DNA of 64,000 nt, taken from the NCBI RefSeq assembly GCF_002994745.2, contig NC_037092.1:83992824-84056823 (forward strand), given 5' to 3'. Under the pieces are notes generated by a model. It did not search any database. It saw only the letters and a program-made list of their open reading frames with translations, and was not told the origin of the DNA. This document shows, in pieces, positions 1 to 11,514 of the stretch (positions are counted from its first letter, which is position 1; each line of letters starts with the position of its first letter). A program made the position numbers and the translations under genes. This DNA comes from Rosa chinensis. Its lineage: Eukaryota > Streptophyta > Magnoliopsida > Rosales > Rosaceae.

Positions 1-811
1 CCTATATATATATATATATATATAGACGCACACACGCATACACTCCAAAGGTTGAATGTGAATACATTATGATAATGATAATGATGATATGATGATTCAA
101 AGATTCCACTCTAGTCTTTTTCCTTCGGTTTGTCTGCTTTGGCATATATACAACATGGGTGCACTAATTCATTGAATCTTCTCAAGTTATTTAAACTACG
201 TATCAAGAGAAAATAACCAAGCTTTGGTAGATTCTGTAATTTCGTTTTTCTTCTTTGTTTGTTTGCTTATAATTAGCTATGCCTTTGATTCGTTCCTCTA
301 ACCGTACTGATCATCACTGAGGTAAATCGAGGTAACTGGCAAAGATTCCAATGACATATAAGCAGTGGTCCAGCAGTTCTCGTGTAAGCGCATGATTCGA
401 TCGTATGCATTGGCCATATATGGAGATCAAAATATCCAGAATCTGATCGTCTGGTATAAGTCGATCCGATCGGCTTAGGATTTTTGATTATCCAATTACA
501 ACGTCTCTGATTTTTGTTACAGAGTATTTGACTATTACAGTCTGGTCCTAGCTATAGCTTGGTGGCTAGCCACTGGGGTTCAGTCCTATCCCAGAAAAAA
601 TCCATAGAGCTAGAGCAGGATTAGGGATCTTTCATCTTCAACACAGTTAGTTTTACTAGGAATCAAAACTGAGCATAGGCAAATTGGTTTTAATCATCAA
701 CATTGAAGCTCTCATACCCTAAAGGGAAAGACTGATCTTTCTTAATTAATACATTGTTAAGAAATTTCGCTATTCAAAATTACGTACGTTTTAATAAATT
801 TACGAAAATAC
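1..811. other. 3' flank of the lipoxygenase gene
   Basis: This stretch lies downstream of the lipoxygenase stop codon, which is on the minus strand. It starts with a short TA microsatellite (about 4-24). I see no gene in it. A few short words, such as GCAGTGGTCC near 362 and a CATTGGC word near 409, recur in similar order in the tandem duplication at 9.8-9.9 kb and 14.5 kb, which hints at weak old homology. Confidence 0.5.
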
Positions 812-3800
812 TCAAATAGAGATGCTATATGGGACTCCCTTTCCTGTAACCCCAGGTTCTGAGAAGGGCTTTAGAAGCTCGTAAGGCACAACCCCAGCAC
901 CACTTCGATTCTTCAACTCATAATTAGCATTTCTATCATCAATAGTTCCTTCAAGCATCATCAACCTCCCTTTAAACCGCTCGTACGCCGCCCTTATGAC
1001 TTCGTCTTCAGCCCATGCGTCCTCCATCTTCTCTACCATGTACTCTTCATCAGGCGAATGATTAGACAAAATGTCCAAAACCGCCATGATCGTTGTGGCT
1101 TGAATTTGCGAAGGAAAGCACTGCAAAAGTGCGCTTTCGGGTTTTTCCAAGAACTTCTTCCAGACCTCGTCGTCGGGGTCCTCCGTGGGAACGTTGGTCC
1201 TTGCAATTGTTGGGCGGTTAGGGAAGTAACCTGCATAGGTATATTGACCAAAGTTGACTGCTGCGTGGTGACCGGATGTGACCCAAACCATTGTTGTGAT
1301 AATGTCGATGAGATCTTGAGGGGTATTTAGCTCAGGCCACCAGGGTTCATCCTTTTTGTCTCCGTGCCCTACTGTTCTGATCTCTGTCCACCAGGCTTGG
1401 AGCTCTTGGTCAGTTTGTACTATGGTGGAGTCTGTGTAGTAGTGGCTTACATAATCAGTGACCCATTGTTTGAGGGCATCCCATAGGAGGAGTCCGTCAT
1501 TAGCAAAAGGGTAGTCTTGAATTGATAACCTCAGACCATGTGGAGCAGTTGGGTCCTCAACGGCCATGCCCCTAACAATTTTTTAGAGAAATTAGACATC
1601 AAGATCACACTATCACAGTAGTTAAATGTGTAGTTTAATTATTTCTTGTTAAATTTTGAGTCTTTGACAAAAATGACAACAAATAGAAATACCTGCGAAT
1701 AAGGTCAGCGGGCAGTGCTTCTAGGTCGAATCGCCACTCCTTACCATAGGCAATAGAGCAAATCTCCATGGAATATTTTCCCGGCGAGAATGACGTTTCA
1801 ATGATGCCACCGGCGTTGACTAGTGCTTCGCGAGCAAGAGCATTAATCTCCATCGTGTATCTGAAATGGGGATGCAACAATCGATAGATTGGGTGCATCA
1901 CACTCAGTTGCCGATTTGTTGCGATTATATATGGCTCTGTGGCACAATGTGTTCTTAGCCTGCATCATTAGCAAAAAACATTTTATATTTGGAAATTGAA
2001 ACCTGAAGTATATAAAACATAATTCATGTCAAATTAATGGTCCTTAACCAATATACCAGTGAGTAACAAGTTGATGGTAACCGGAGTCGTGAGCAAGAAC
2101 ATGAGCTTTGGCGATCCTCCAAAGCCAGACACCGGTAGCATTCCAGCTGGGTTGGAAGGTTTGCTTCCACTGAGGCTTTCCGTCCAGTGGCGGTCGAGTC
2201 AACTCAATAACCAGCGGCCTCAATGTGCCGTCTGGGGTGAGGAAAAAAAGTGTCCTAGATCCATACAGAGTTGTACCTTCGATCTCTCTTACTTTGCCCA
2301 CGTACGGTAAGAACAAATCATGGTAATCTAGTATAAACAACTTCTTTTCTCTTATGGCCTACAATCGATCACCAAAAGTCCAAAAGGACATAAAAATGTC
2401 AGATAAGAGAATATTTCTTGTTAAAACAATATTGCGATACCTCTTGGATGGTCGCAAAGCCTCTGATCTCTTGCTCAATCATTTTCGTGGTGATTGCTGA
2501 TTCTGGAGGACCATATACGTCAGGGTCCAATTCACTCCTCAATGGCCATTCCTACATAATTTTATTTTTGTGACAGACTGTTTTTGTAAATTCAAATGTG
2601 AATTTTTTTGTTTTAGGGATTATTAATATAAGATTAATCTTATCATGATTAAATCAACTACAATCCTTACCGTCACCAACTTGATGCTATATGGGTTAAG
2701 ACCCGCAAGAGTCTGCCTAGCAAATTCCTCATCCCTAAACCAAAAGAATTTGTCTCCTGAAAACAAACCGAGGAAAAAACTTATATGAATTCATTTAAAT
2801 AATAGTAGGAATTGATCGAATAATATTTTCTTGCTATATTTCTAACAAAAATTCACATTGATCGATTTGTATGCTTACTATTCATTGTTTCTGGGGGCAC
2901 AAACCGCAGAACATCTTCACCGGAAGCTATAGCATTGACTAGCCTGGGAACCATGGTTCTGAGAACCCCTTGATCTTTAAGGGGAGGCAAGCTAATGCCT
3001 TCATTGTAGAGTGAGTCTATAGATGTGAACAGTGGGAATCCGAGATCAGAGTCGACCATGGCAGTCTCCAAGGCAGGTACCACTGCGTGCAAGACAGAAT
3101 ATACTGTCTTTGCTGAAAAAGTTAATTGTTTAATCTCTGAGAATGCTTCATCTCTGGGAACATACGTACTTCTACTTCTTTTCTCCGAAAGCCTATCTGT
3201 TTGTATTAAGAAAATATTAATCTATTTGATAAGAGAACATTATTGTGTGTGTCTGTGTTTTATATATATATATATATGCGCGTTCGTATATATCTAATAC
3301 CTGTTTCGCACATTGGTCGCCCGGTTCGGCATCGCCTGGGATAGGGGAACTCTGTGCTGCCCCCAATAACAGTTCTTTTTAACCTTAATTTTGAATCAGG
3401 ATCCCCAAGATCATTGTAAACATCATAGTCGTATACTCTCTCAAAGATCTTGCGTTCTCCTTGGCCATTGCCACGCAAAGTAACAAGCTCCTCTTCTCTT
3501 AACCTCACCAAAGCACTTGGTGTTTGAGATGGCAAATATGACTGTTCCAAACAGAAGCAAATTAATAATGCGTATAAGTTAAAATTGCAATTTTGGTATT
3601 GCATGTTTTTGCTATTTCACTATTCTCGTGCTATATTATATGTATTCAGAATTAAGACAATTAATCTAGCAGGCAATTAGCTCTGTAACACATGGATGAA
3701 TAAGAATCGACTTAATTGGTAGTCCCTATTGATGCATCCAACAATAAAACATGCTCGATTATCTAAAGTATGACCTTGTTTGTGAAGAAGACTCTCTTCG

Positions 3801-5958
3801 CTGGATTGTCATACTTGGAATGGAGCCATGAATTACAGGTAAGTAGTACAGGACCATTAGGCAAGCCATCCAGCACAATATCCTTGAGATACATCTCCTT
3901 GTGGTGCTCATTCTCTATTAAAACGGCACCCACTTCTCCAAAATCTAATGGAACTTTAAAATCTGTCTCGTATACAATCTCACTGTCCTTCTGGCTACTC
4001 CTGTGTGCGAAACCGGTAACATGCTCCTTCTCTGATCCAGTTTCTTCACCAAAAAAATCAATATCAGTAAAACCATTTATCACACTTTTAACTTTTGTGC
4101 ATAAACTACTGCTCCACTTTTGTGGTATAAATTTTTTTTAGTTATTATTGTGGTCTATTCCCCCTGCCCAAGGTTAGCTTATTGTACTGTGATTTGCTTT
4201 TCAATAAAAAAATTTCGTGGTCCTCACCCAAAAAAAAAAAAAAAAATCTTGTTGGAGTTGTATTATTGGAAATTAATTAAATAATTTTATATGATAGAAG
4301 ATAATGGGCATTTTGTTGATTTTCATGCCCTAGAATTCGGCGGACTGGGAAAAGTCTCAGTTGCATATCAAAGTCATGACGTCAAAACAAGTGTTTCACT
4401 TATACGGAAGGCTCAATAGCCAATTTGTTACCCTATTATTTTTGTCAATTTATTACCCTCAATTTTCATAATCAGTCAATTTGCTACTCATTATTTTTGC
4501 CAATTTACTACCATATGCTTTCAAAATTAGTCAATTTACTACCCTTTCGTTGTTCATACTTCCGTCCAAACATTGATTAATTTTAAAAATTAGGATAGTA
4601 AATGGCTAATTTTGAAAATTTAGAGAAGCAAATTGGTTAATTTTGAAAGCATAGAGTAACAAATTTGACTGAATGGTAGAAACGAAAATGTTCACCTGGT
4701 CAGTTATTGACCAAGAAAATAATGCTCAACTACCCTTGGATGTAAATCCAAGGGCAGAGAGAATTATTATTAAGTTGAGGTGTTTTGTTATCCACCATTG
4801 GATGTAAATCTAAGGGTTGTTGAACATAAATTCTTTGGTCAGCAACTGACCAGGTGAACACCACTGATGGTAGAAAATTGATTCAAATAAGCCCAAGGTA
4901 GCAAATTAGCTAATTTTTTGAAAATCTAGAATAGCAAATTGGCTAAAATAAAGCATGAGCTACCAAATTGATACTAGGTGAAACCTAAAATAGCAAATTG
5001 ACAATTATGTCGATCATCGTATTGTTTTAAAGAAAAGTCCATGAAGTAAAAACAAGGTTTCCCCTTAAAAGGAATATTGTCTGCTTGTTTCAAAGGGAGA
5101 GAGAGAGCTAGCTAGCTGTCTTCTGAAGAATAATTTGAACAACTGATTGATCAATACTTAGAAATCTAACTCTTACCACAAAATTTGGAATTGAATTATT
5201 GTACAAGATTGAAAGAACAAGATCGATTGAAACATTGAGAGAGTTATATATCTAATTATCTATGGAATAGTAACCAGTTATTGACCGGAAAAAAGATTAA
5301 AGCAATTAACTGTAGCTAGCTGTTCGTTAATTTCTTATTATATACGTTATTTTGATCGATACTTACTGGGATCAACGTGAGCACTAATAAGATCCATGAA
5401 GAGAGTTTGACCAAGCATATCTCTGACATCATCGATTCCTCGGGTTAGGCCTAAGTTGTTCAGAAACCCTCCAACAGTAAGCGTCACCGTTATGGTTGCT
5501 TTAACACTCGTGAACTTCTCCGTCACCACTTCTTTTGTGGTCACTACTTCTACTTCTTTGTCGACCACTGCATCTTCAGTTTCCGTCACTACTTCCGTCA
5601 CCTCAGTGGTAGTGGTTATCGTTGTTGTCGTCGTCGGTCCAGGATTGCTAGTATTACTAGTGCTGCTGCTGCTAGTACTAGTACTGCTGACGCTGCTACT
5701 AGTACCATCACTGTTGCTAATAGCACTGGTACTATCGCTGCTGCTACTAGTAATAGTACTATCACTGCTTACGGCTTTTGTTTCGTATCTGTAATTAGTT
5801 GAACCGAATCGAAGGCTTTTGTGTTTATTGGGGAATGAGGGCTTTGTTGACCAGACAGGAAGTGAAGCAGTACTGCTGCGGCCACTGCTTCCATGGAGGA
5901 ACGGCTTGGGGTGGAGAAACAGAGACTCTGATGGGTGAAGTAGTCTGGGTTTCAACAT
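812..5958 (-). CDS. LOX2-like: Chloroplast-type 13-lipoxygenase, nine exons
   Basis: This enzyme adds dioxygen to linoleic or linolenic acid, giving 13-hydroperoxides that feed jasmonate and green-leaf-volatile synthesis in plastids. Exons, high to low: 5958-5367, 4043-3775, 3541-3301, 3196-2879, 2756-2671, 2551-2441, 2358-2057, 1959-1693, 1571-812. All junctions are GT-AG and keep frame, giving 981 residues against about 900 for the family. I chose the ATG at 5958 because the frame upstream has no ATG before a stop; it yields a basic, Ser-rich N-terminus like a transit peptide. The iron ligands are seen: His in [10 protein letters not shown] (two), His and Asn in [10 protein letters not shown], and the terminal Ile of GVPYSISI. 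The Ser-Phe pair in ETSFSPGKY fits 13-specificity. The PLAT domain follows residue about 149. The extra length is a Ser/Thr-rich linker at about 63-119. Intron 1 (1.3 kb) is full of repeats. The family call is firm; the LOX2 subtype is an inference. Confidence 0.95.
4090..4250 (+). repeat. Possible LINE 3' end with poly(A), in LOX intron 1
   Basis: On the plus strand an AATAAA-like word (about 4203) is followed by TCCTCACCC and a run of about 17 A (about 4230-4246). This looks like the 3' end of a retroposed sequence or LINE. I could not find a convincing target-site duplication. Confidence 0.35.
4395..5010. repeat. Inverted-repeat element in LOX intron 1
   Basis: The left part (about 4410-4560) and right part (about 4880-5010) are imperfect reverse complements built on the words GCCAATTTG..TACC and GGTAGC..AAATTGGC. 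The arrangement suggests an old foldback or MITE-like element. A second inverted repeat (4690-4859) sits inside it. Confidence 0.5.
4690..4859. mobile_element. Nested MITE-like element with GTTCACCTGGTCAGT ends
   Basis: The first about 65 bases (GTTCACCTGGTCAGTTATTG...) and the last about 65 (...CAGCAACTGACCAGGTGAAC) are near-perfect reverse complements, so this 170-bp unit would fold into one long hairpin. It has no coding capacity. A clean target-site duplication was not seen. Confidence 0.6.
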
Positions 5959-6063
5959 CTTTTGAGAGGGACTATTTGCATAGGGTGGAGGATTAGCCAA
6001 GAGAGAGTGCTGGGTGCCTTAGATTTGATTGGAGTTGCGTTTAGGCTACGTTCATGAAGGAAT

Positions 6064-6072
6064 CTTTATATA
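6064..6072 (-). promoter_or_regulatory. TATA box of the lipoxygenase gene
   Basis: The minus strand reads TATATAAAG here, about 106 bp upstream of the chosen ATG (5958). Transcription from about 6035 would give a leader of roughly 75 nt. The position fits the gene model; no transcript was checked. Confidence 0.6.
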
Positions 6073-6838
6073 GGGAGGACAAAGCGAGATGAGCCCAATT
6101 AATTCAATATATACGAGCATCTTTTGCATATTTGTACTTTTCTTTTTTGTGGATTTTGTGCTTATAGCCAGAAAAGCGTAAGATTGATTTAGGTTGAAAA
6201 TCAGGTTTAGGGTTTTATATTTAAGAGTAAATAAGATATAAAATTTTTAGAAAGTTACATACAGGTAACAGACTAAATTTAAAAAAAAAAACAGAAAACT
6301 CATATTGTATTAGATTTATATAAATATGAACATAAAGTCCAGGTTCAAAGAGCATGAAGTAGACCTAATTTCTGAGATTTCATGAGTAATTACGAATTAA
6401 TACAATTTTTCGTTAAAATTACTATGATGCCATTGTCAAAAGGTTATGACTTTTCTCTATTTTCTTAAATAATTTCTTTAATACCAAAACTTCTAAAATT
6501 CATAAAAATTAGCTTGAGTATCCAAAAAATTTCCCGAAAATTCTCACAAACTTGTCCTATCGCGTACTTTATTATCAAACTCTTAAATCAAGAATTTCAA
6601 CTTGTGAAAAATTTTGAAAAATATCCTCGAGCACTTAAAAAATAATGAGAGCGTAAATTAATTCGCCAACAATTTCAACTTAGCTCGACGAATAAATTTC
6701 TGGGGCTCACAGTCTGACTCGTCCGCAATCAACTAGTTGTGGCTGTTTGATGACCAAGGTCCAAGTTACGACTTGTTCAAGTTGAACGACGGAGCTAGTA
6801 GTAACTTCTACCAGTTCTGCTACTACTACTACTCTAAA
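6073..6838. other. Upstream region of the lipoxygenase gene, AT-rich
   Basis: Very AT-rich sequence with no gene recognised. It would hold the distal lipoxygenase promoter. No known cis-element stood out beyond the TATA box. Confidence 0.4.
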
Positions 6839-7027
6839 GCAGTAGCAGAATTGGAAGAGTACGAGTGCAGTAGCAAAACTGGACGAGTACGAATGTAGTA
6901 GCAAAACAACATCAATACGAGTGCAATAGCAGGATTAGACGATGACGAGTGCAGTAGCATAACACGAGTACAAGTGTAGTAGTAGAACCGGACGAGTATG
7001 AGTGCAGCGAGTGCAGTAGCAGGATTT
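6839..7027. repeat. 28-bp minisatellite, about seven units
   Basis: Units begin at 6839, 6867, 6895, 6923, 6951 (25 bp) and 6976, followed by a 9-bp fragment and a partial unit to 7027. The consensus is close to GCAGTAGCAAAACTGGACGA followed by GTACGAGT. The units are diverged, so the array is not recent. Confidence 0.8.
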
Positions 7028-7135
7028 GAACAAAAAAAAAAGTTTGAATTAAAGAAAATAATTAATATTTAGTTATCCATGCATGAAGGTTAGAATTGTA
7101 AATGTCTTATTAACACATGACAACAAAATAACAAT

Positions 7136-8090
7136 TTGTCCTTATGTGTAAAATTTTGTCCTTATAATGGTGTTCGTCCCATTGCTAAGGTCCCCATGAA
7201 ACACGTTCAAATATGGGTTGAGGATTCTGAGACCTCTCTATTTGAAGAACCTGAAAACCTCGTTTTGATTGGTTGGGTAGATTTCTGGAGTATAGAAGGA
7301 ATTTCAAAAATAAACATTTCGCATCCTTTTCACTCATGATATTCTCAAACCCGTCTTGCTTGAACGTAGGGTTTTTTTTGCTACAGGTATGGAACCTGTC
7401 TTGAAGTTCAAGTATGAACACTTCTTGGGTAGATGCATGAAGTGTGGTCTGATCACACATGCGGGGGCTAGGTGTGATGAACTACTGCCTGTGGTGTCGC
7501 TGTTGGCACCGCTGCCTCTTTTCATCATGCAAAAAAAAAAACTTATTACTCAAAGGCTGGAGAAGGAAGTGAATGGTACTGCTTCGGTGTCGGATTATTT
7601 GGAACAAGGTAATAATGTTCACAACACGAAATAGTCCGAAGATTCTCTTGTCCCTGTAGCGGTGGTGTAGTCGGAAGGGGATGCTTAGATGGTGGTGTCG
7701 GAGAGTGTAGGAATGTCGGTGATTGAAATTGCTATTGCAATTGTGGCTATATCAGACAAGGCTTCTAAGTTGGTGCAACCAATGTAGGCGGGGGTAAATG
7801 TCTCTAAGAAACAAAGTCGTAAGGGGGGATGTACTCCTTCTCCTAAGAAATTCAAAACTATCCTTGGTGGGAAGCTTCCAACTCTTCAACCTGATTCTCT
7901 GGGGCTAACTGAGGATAGTAATGAACCGACATTGATGACCTTTAAGAGGAGAATTGGGAAAACCCTTGAAAGTAAGAACAAGGACCCTAGAGTCCCAAGA
8001 AGAAGGGAACTACTCCTTTATGTCTCACCTCTATCCTCCTGCTGGAGAAGCGATTAGCCCTAATGTTAAGAGCAAAGGAAAACTTTAATT
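7136..8090 (+). pseudogene. Decayed LINE ORF1-like gene with DUF4283/zinc-knuckle relic
   Basis: Broken frames on the plus strand resemble the DUF4283 plus zf-CCHC_4 proteins common in plant LINE ORF1. The clearest block is at about 7385-7485: a stretch like GMEPVLKFKYEHFLGRC followed by CGLITHAGARC, matching the usual VxFKYERLxxFCxxCGxxxH pattern. Upstream, about 7260-7290, another frame reads IGRFLEY-like residues typical of the domain. Downstream to about 8090 a Lys/Arg-rich tail persists but is cut by several stops and frame changes. It cannot make a full protein. Whether it belonged to an autonomous LINE or a solitary zinc-knuckle gene is not decided, as no reverse transcriptase follows. 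Confidence 0.6.
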
Positions 8091-8099
8091 TTCCTTGTT

Positions 8100-9333
8100 T
8101 CTTTGCCTTACAGATGGGCTTTGATCTATGTCGATTTAATTCTCGGTTTCTCGGGTTATACACCAATTGAGGTTTATAGGCAATTAGTTTTACTATTTGT
8201 GTGATTAGGTCGTGAGATTTGAGTCTTTTGTTTTGGCATAAATAAGTGAGCTTATTTGTTTGGAATGAGGGTTGTCTATCAGTTTGTTTGGTGGCTTATT
8301 GCCACATACGTTTATTTCGCAAGACAACAATTGATGTACGTGCCTTTTGGCCATGGATAAGTAATTAATGAGATTTTCTATTTTTTTCCCATTTGGCAGT
8401 TGTAACACAAGCAATAGTTGTTGTTTTCTTTATATGTAGATATTTTCTTTCCATTAGATATATTTTCTTAGATGAGATCAATTATTGTTTCAAAAGATGG
8501 AAAGAAACTTTGATTCGAACTGAGAGAGAATGTTTTTCTTGCTTCAAAGAAAGGGCAGGGCGCAAGCATGCATGGTATTTCTTGCTTGTGTTTTTGAGGG
8601 ACAACTGAAGATATGTTTTGAAAGAAAAGAAAGGGGTTGGAGATGGGGTTTAATTACATAAAATTAGATTTTATCCAAAAAAAAATGACATAAAACTAGC
8701 TTGACATTTTACTTTGGTCGATCTGCTCATTCATTCACTTTTGCAGACAACGCATTCTATATCCAATTTTCATAATTTGAATCTTTAATGTGTTAAAACA
8801 TAATTTAAAGATCATCTATAATCATTTAATTCAAAGATTAATTGTTTTGATAATCTCATATTACCAAATAAATGGACAATTCATATTGATAATCTTACAA
8901 CCGTTCTGTCATCTTAATACATTATTGTTACATGTACCGACAAAATATCACGTACTTGATATAATATCTATGACACACACACACACTATATTTAAGAAAA
9001 TAGGCCGGCTTTGTCAATAATAACATAATTTTTTTATGCAATGATCACTCATAATTTAAATTAATTTGAGAACCAAATTAATCAGAAAAGATAGAAGTGT
9101 CAAATGACAAATAACAAATAACAAGAAAAAAAAAGAGAGAAAGTAAAAAATAAAAACAAGCTTAACCACTCACATTCTCCATCTCAACTCCCACTTCAAG
9201 TGTATGAATACTTCTAATGTGTATTATTGTTTTTGACCAAAAAAGGAAATGTATGACTTAGATATCACTCACAATTGGCGCTGCCAGACAGAGAGAATTA
9301 ATTGGGTCCATTTTCCTGTTATCTAGCTAGAAT
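8100..9333. other. Intergenic, AT-rich
   Basis: No gene recognised. It contains a small poly(A) micro-insertion at 8668-8687 and a short CA repeat near 8974. Confidence 0.4.
8656..8699 (+). mobile_element. Micro-insertion with poly(A) and 12-bp duplication
   Basis: ACATAAAATTAG (8656-8667) and ACATAAAACTAG (8688-8699) flank a 20-bp segment that ends in TATCC and nine A. This is the signature of an extremely 5'-truncated target-primed retroinsertion. The flanking copies differ at one base. Confidence 0.45.
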
Positions 9334-10856
9334 GGTAAATAGGGAGAAATATCGTTTCTCAGAAAGAAAAAAAAAAAGTAAATTAGCATGTGAATCGGAT
9401 CAATTCCACAAAACTCTACAGTGAGATTTTGAATTTAACTCACAAACAACCAGATGTTGTGTAATTCAAATTGGAATATAAATAGAAAAGAAAAGGAAAT
9501 GAAGAAGTTAAACATGGTATATGTTACTTTTGAGAGATCGATCCCTACCTAATACTTTACACATAAATTCTTTGGTTTTGCCTCTATTAAACATGCATAT
9601 ATCATGATTCTCGTTTCAATTAAATTTTCTATCATGTACAGCCTATTACATCAGCAGACAAGAACAAAGATAAGAGATGTGTGTGTGTATATGTTTGTCT
9701 GTATAGATAGATATAAGAATGGGATCGATGTGGGATCGATCTCCCCCGGCCTTCTTCTAGCTTGGTTGTTTACACTGCTCGTGAATCGTGACTGATCAAT
9801 GATGAAAGAGATAGCAAGAGTTAAACAACATAAACGCAGTGGTCCTGACTCAATATAAGCATATGCATGATCAGACTACAGACATTGGCTATTAGCTAAG
9901 ATCTCGATCAGATTCTCTTATCTTTATTTTTCTCAGAACTCGGGACTTTGGTATGGATTTACAGACTATACTGTGTGGATCTAGCTAGCCGACTTGGCTG
10001 ATCACTCCTAGCCAAAAACATATACTGTACGTCCTCAACACAATTTCTTGCAGTAGGACTAAAAAACTGAGCAGATCGAAGGCCTTCAGTCTGTGGAACA
10101 ATATTCGAATGTTGGCATTCAAAACTGTCTGAGCTAAAATATAAAAGTAAACGTTCTTCTCCTGTAGATCGAGTTCATTCCGTACCGGCCAGCTTCCTCA
10201 ACCGGCCTATATATTCGAACTCCGACGGGAGTTTAGATCCCGTGTAGTTTGTGGCCCATGATGTGAAGGTTTTGAAATACTGAATGGGCCTTGCACATTG
10301 CTACTACATTCTGGGTTGTTCCAGCCAACTCATTTGATGCAGGGTATATCGCCCATGAATGTGCCGGGACTAAATGAGTCTTTCAAGAGAGACGTTTGAA
10401 GAATAATAGCATTCCAAAAGTGAATAGTTTGATATTTTTTGGAAAAAGAAAAGGCAGAGAAATATAATTGGCTGCGCAAAAGGTATGACTATAATCATAA
10501 AAAAAAAATATAAAAAAAGGACACATCATGCAAGTGGCCGATAACCGTTGATGTTGTTCTTGGAAATTTTAAAGTTATCATTAGTGTAACTTGCTAATTT
10601 TGGCCGACCCGGAAGGCCAAAAGCCCAGCTCGTAAAGGCCAGTAAACTATTATATATTATATATATATATGTATGTTGATGTGCTCATATTTTCTTAATT
10701 CTTATATTTCTATGCCTCTTTCTCTTAGTATATCTGTTTAGTTATCCTTATTTATGGTTTATTTACGTTAGTTTAGTGTCTTTGTAGGTGTGTTTCAAAG
10801 AAAGAAGAAAAGAAGCTAGGCTAAGCTAACTAACACAGAAACTGTTGTGTAGAACA

Positions 10857-11262
10857 CCTAACTTCGCTGAATTACCGGGAACTGCTTGGATGGAATTAGG
10901 AGCTGTACACTATATTCGCGGAAAGCCCCATGTGTCAAGTTTCTGAGAAATTTTACGGTTTGTGATTCCGACTTTTCTATAAGGAGTTATGACAATTTAA
11001 GTGAAGGCAGTTCAGTTTGGACTGGAATCTGCAACATCTTTTACAAGTTCATGTCTAGAACCTAACTTCGCTGAAATATTGGGAAGTGCTCGGATGGAAT
11101 TAGGAGTTGTACCCTATATGTACAGAAATCCCCATGTGTCTAGTTTTTGAGGAATTTTACTGTTTGCAATTCCGACTTTTCTAGAAGGAGTTATGGCAAT
11201 TTAAGTGAAGAAAGTTCAGCTTGGACGGGAATCTACAACATCTTTTACAATATGCACGGAAA
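10857..11262. repeat. Two tandem copies of a 200-bp unit
   Basis: ACCTAACTTCGCTGAA starts both units (about 10857 and 11059). Each continues through GGATGGAATTAGGAG..TGT and CCGACTTTTCTA..AAGGAGTTATG. The sequence resembles spacer repeats found in plant LTR retrotransposons, but the family is not certain. Confidence 0.6.
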
Positions 11263-11354
11263 ACCCAATCTAGAAGGCCCAACACATATATTTGGAAATC
11301 TTCAATATGCCACATCATCATTATTGAAGATCCAAGACTTTTAGACATGTTTAT

Positions 11355-11402
11355 ATGTGTGTGTGTGTGTGTGTGTGTTATATATGTGTGTGTGTGTGTG
11401 TC
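11355..11402. repeat. (GT)n microsatellite
   Basis: Two runs of GT repeats (11355-11378 and 11385-11402) separated by a TATATAT spacer. Confidence 0.9.
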
Positions 11403-11514
11403 TTTGTGTGAGTGTGAATTTATTTTAATTTGGTTTATGGTGAAATTAGAAGTTCTCATACTTCTATATAGAATATGTGCGTATATATTCTAGTATTCTA
11501 CATGTCATGACTAC

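Noticed and set aside
5456..5794. 112-codon Leu/Val-rich plus-strand frame
   Set aside because: It is the antisense of the Ser/Thr-rich linker of the lipoxygenase exon 1.
5998..6000. Upstream TTG as start of the lipoxygenase
   Set aside because: There is no ATG in frame before a stop farther upstream; the ATG at 5958 gives the family-like N-terminus.
9604..9795. 63-codon frame repeated at 14238-14429
   Set aside because: The repeat is explained by the tandem duplication; the frame contains a GT microsatellite and has no family resemblance.
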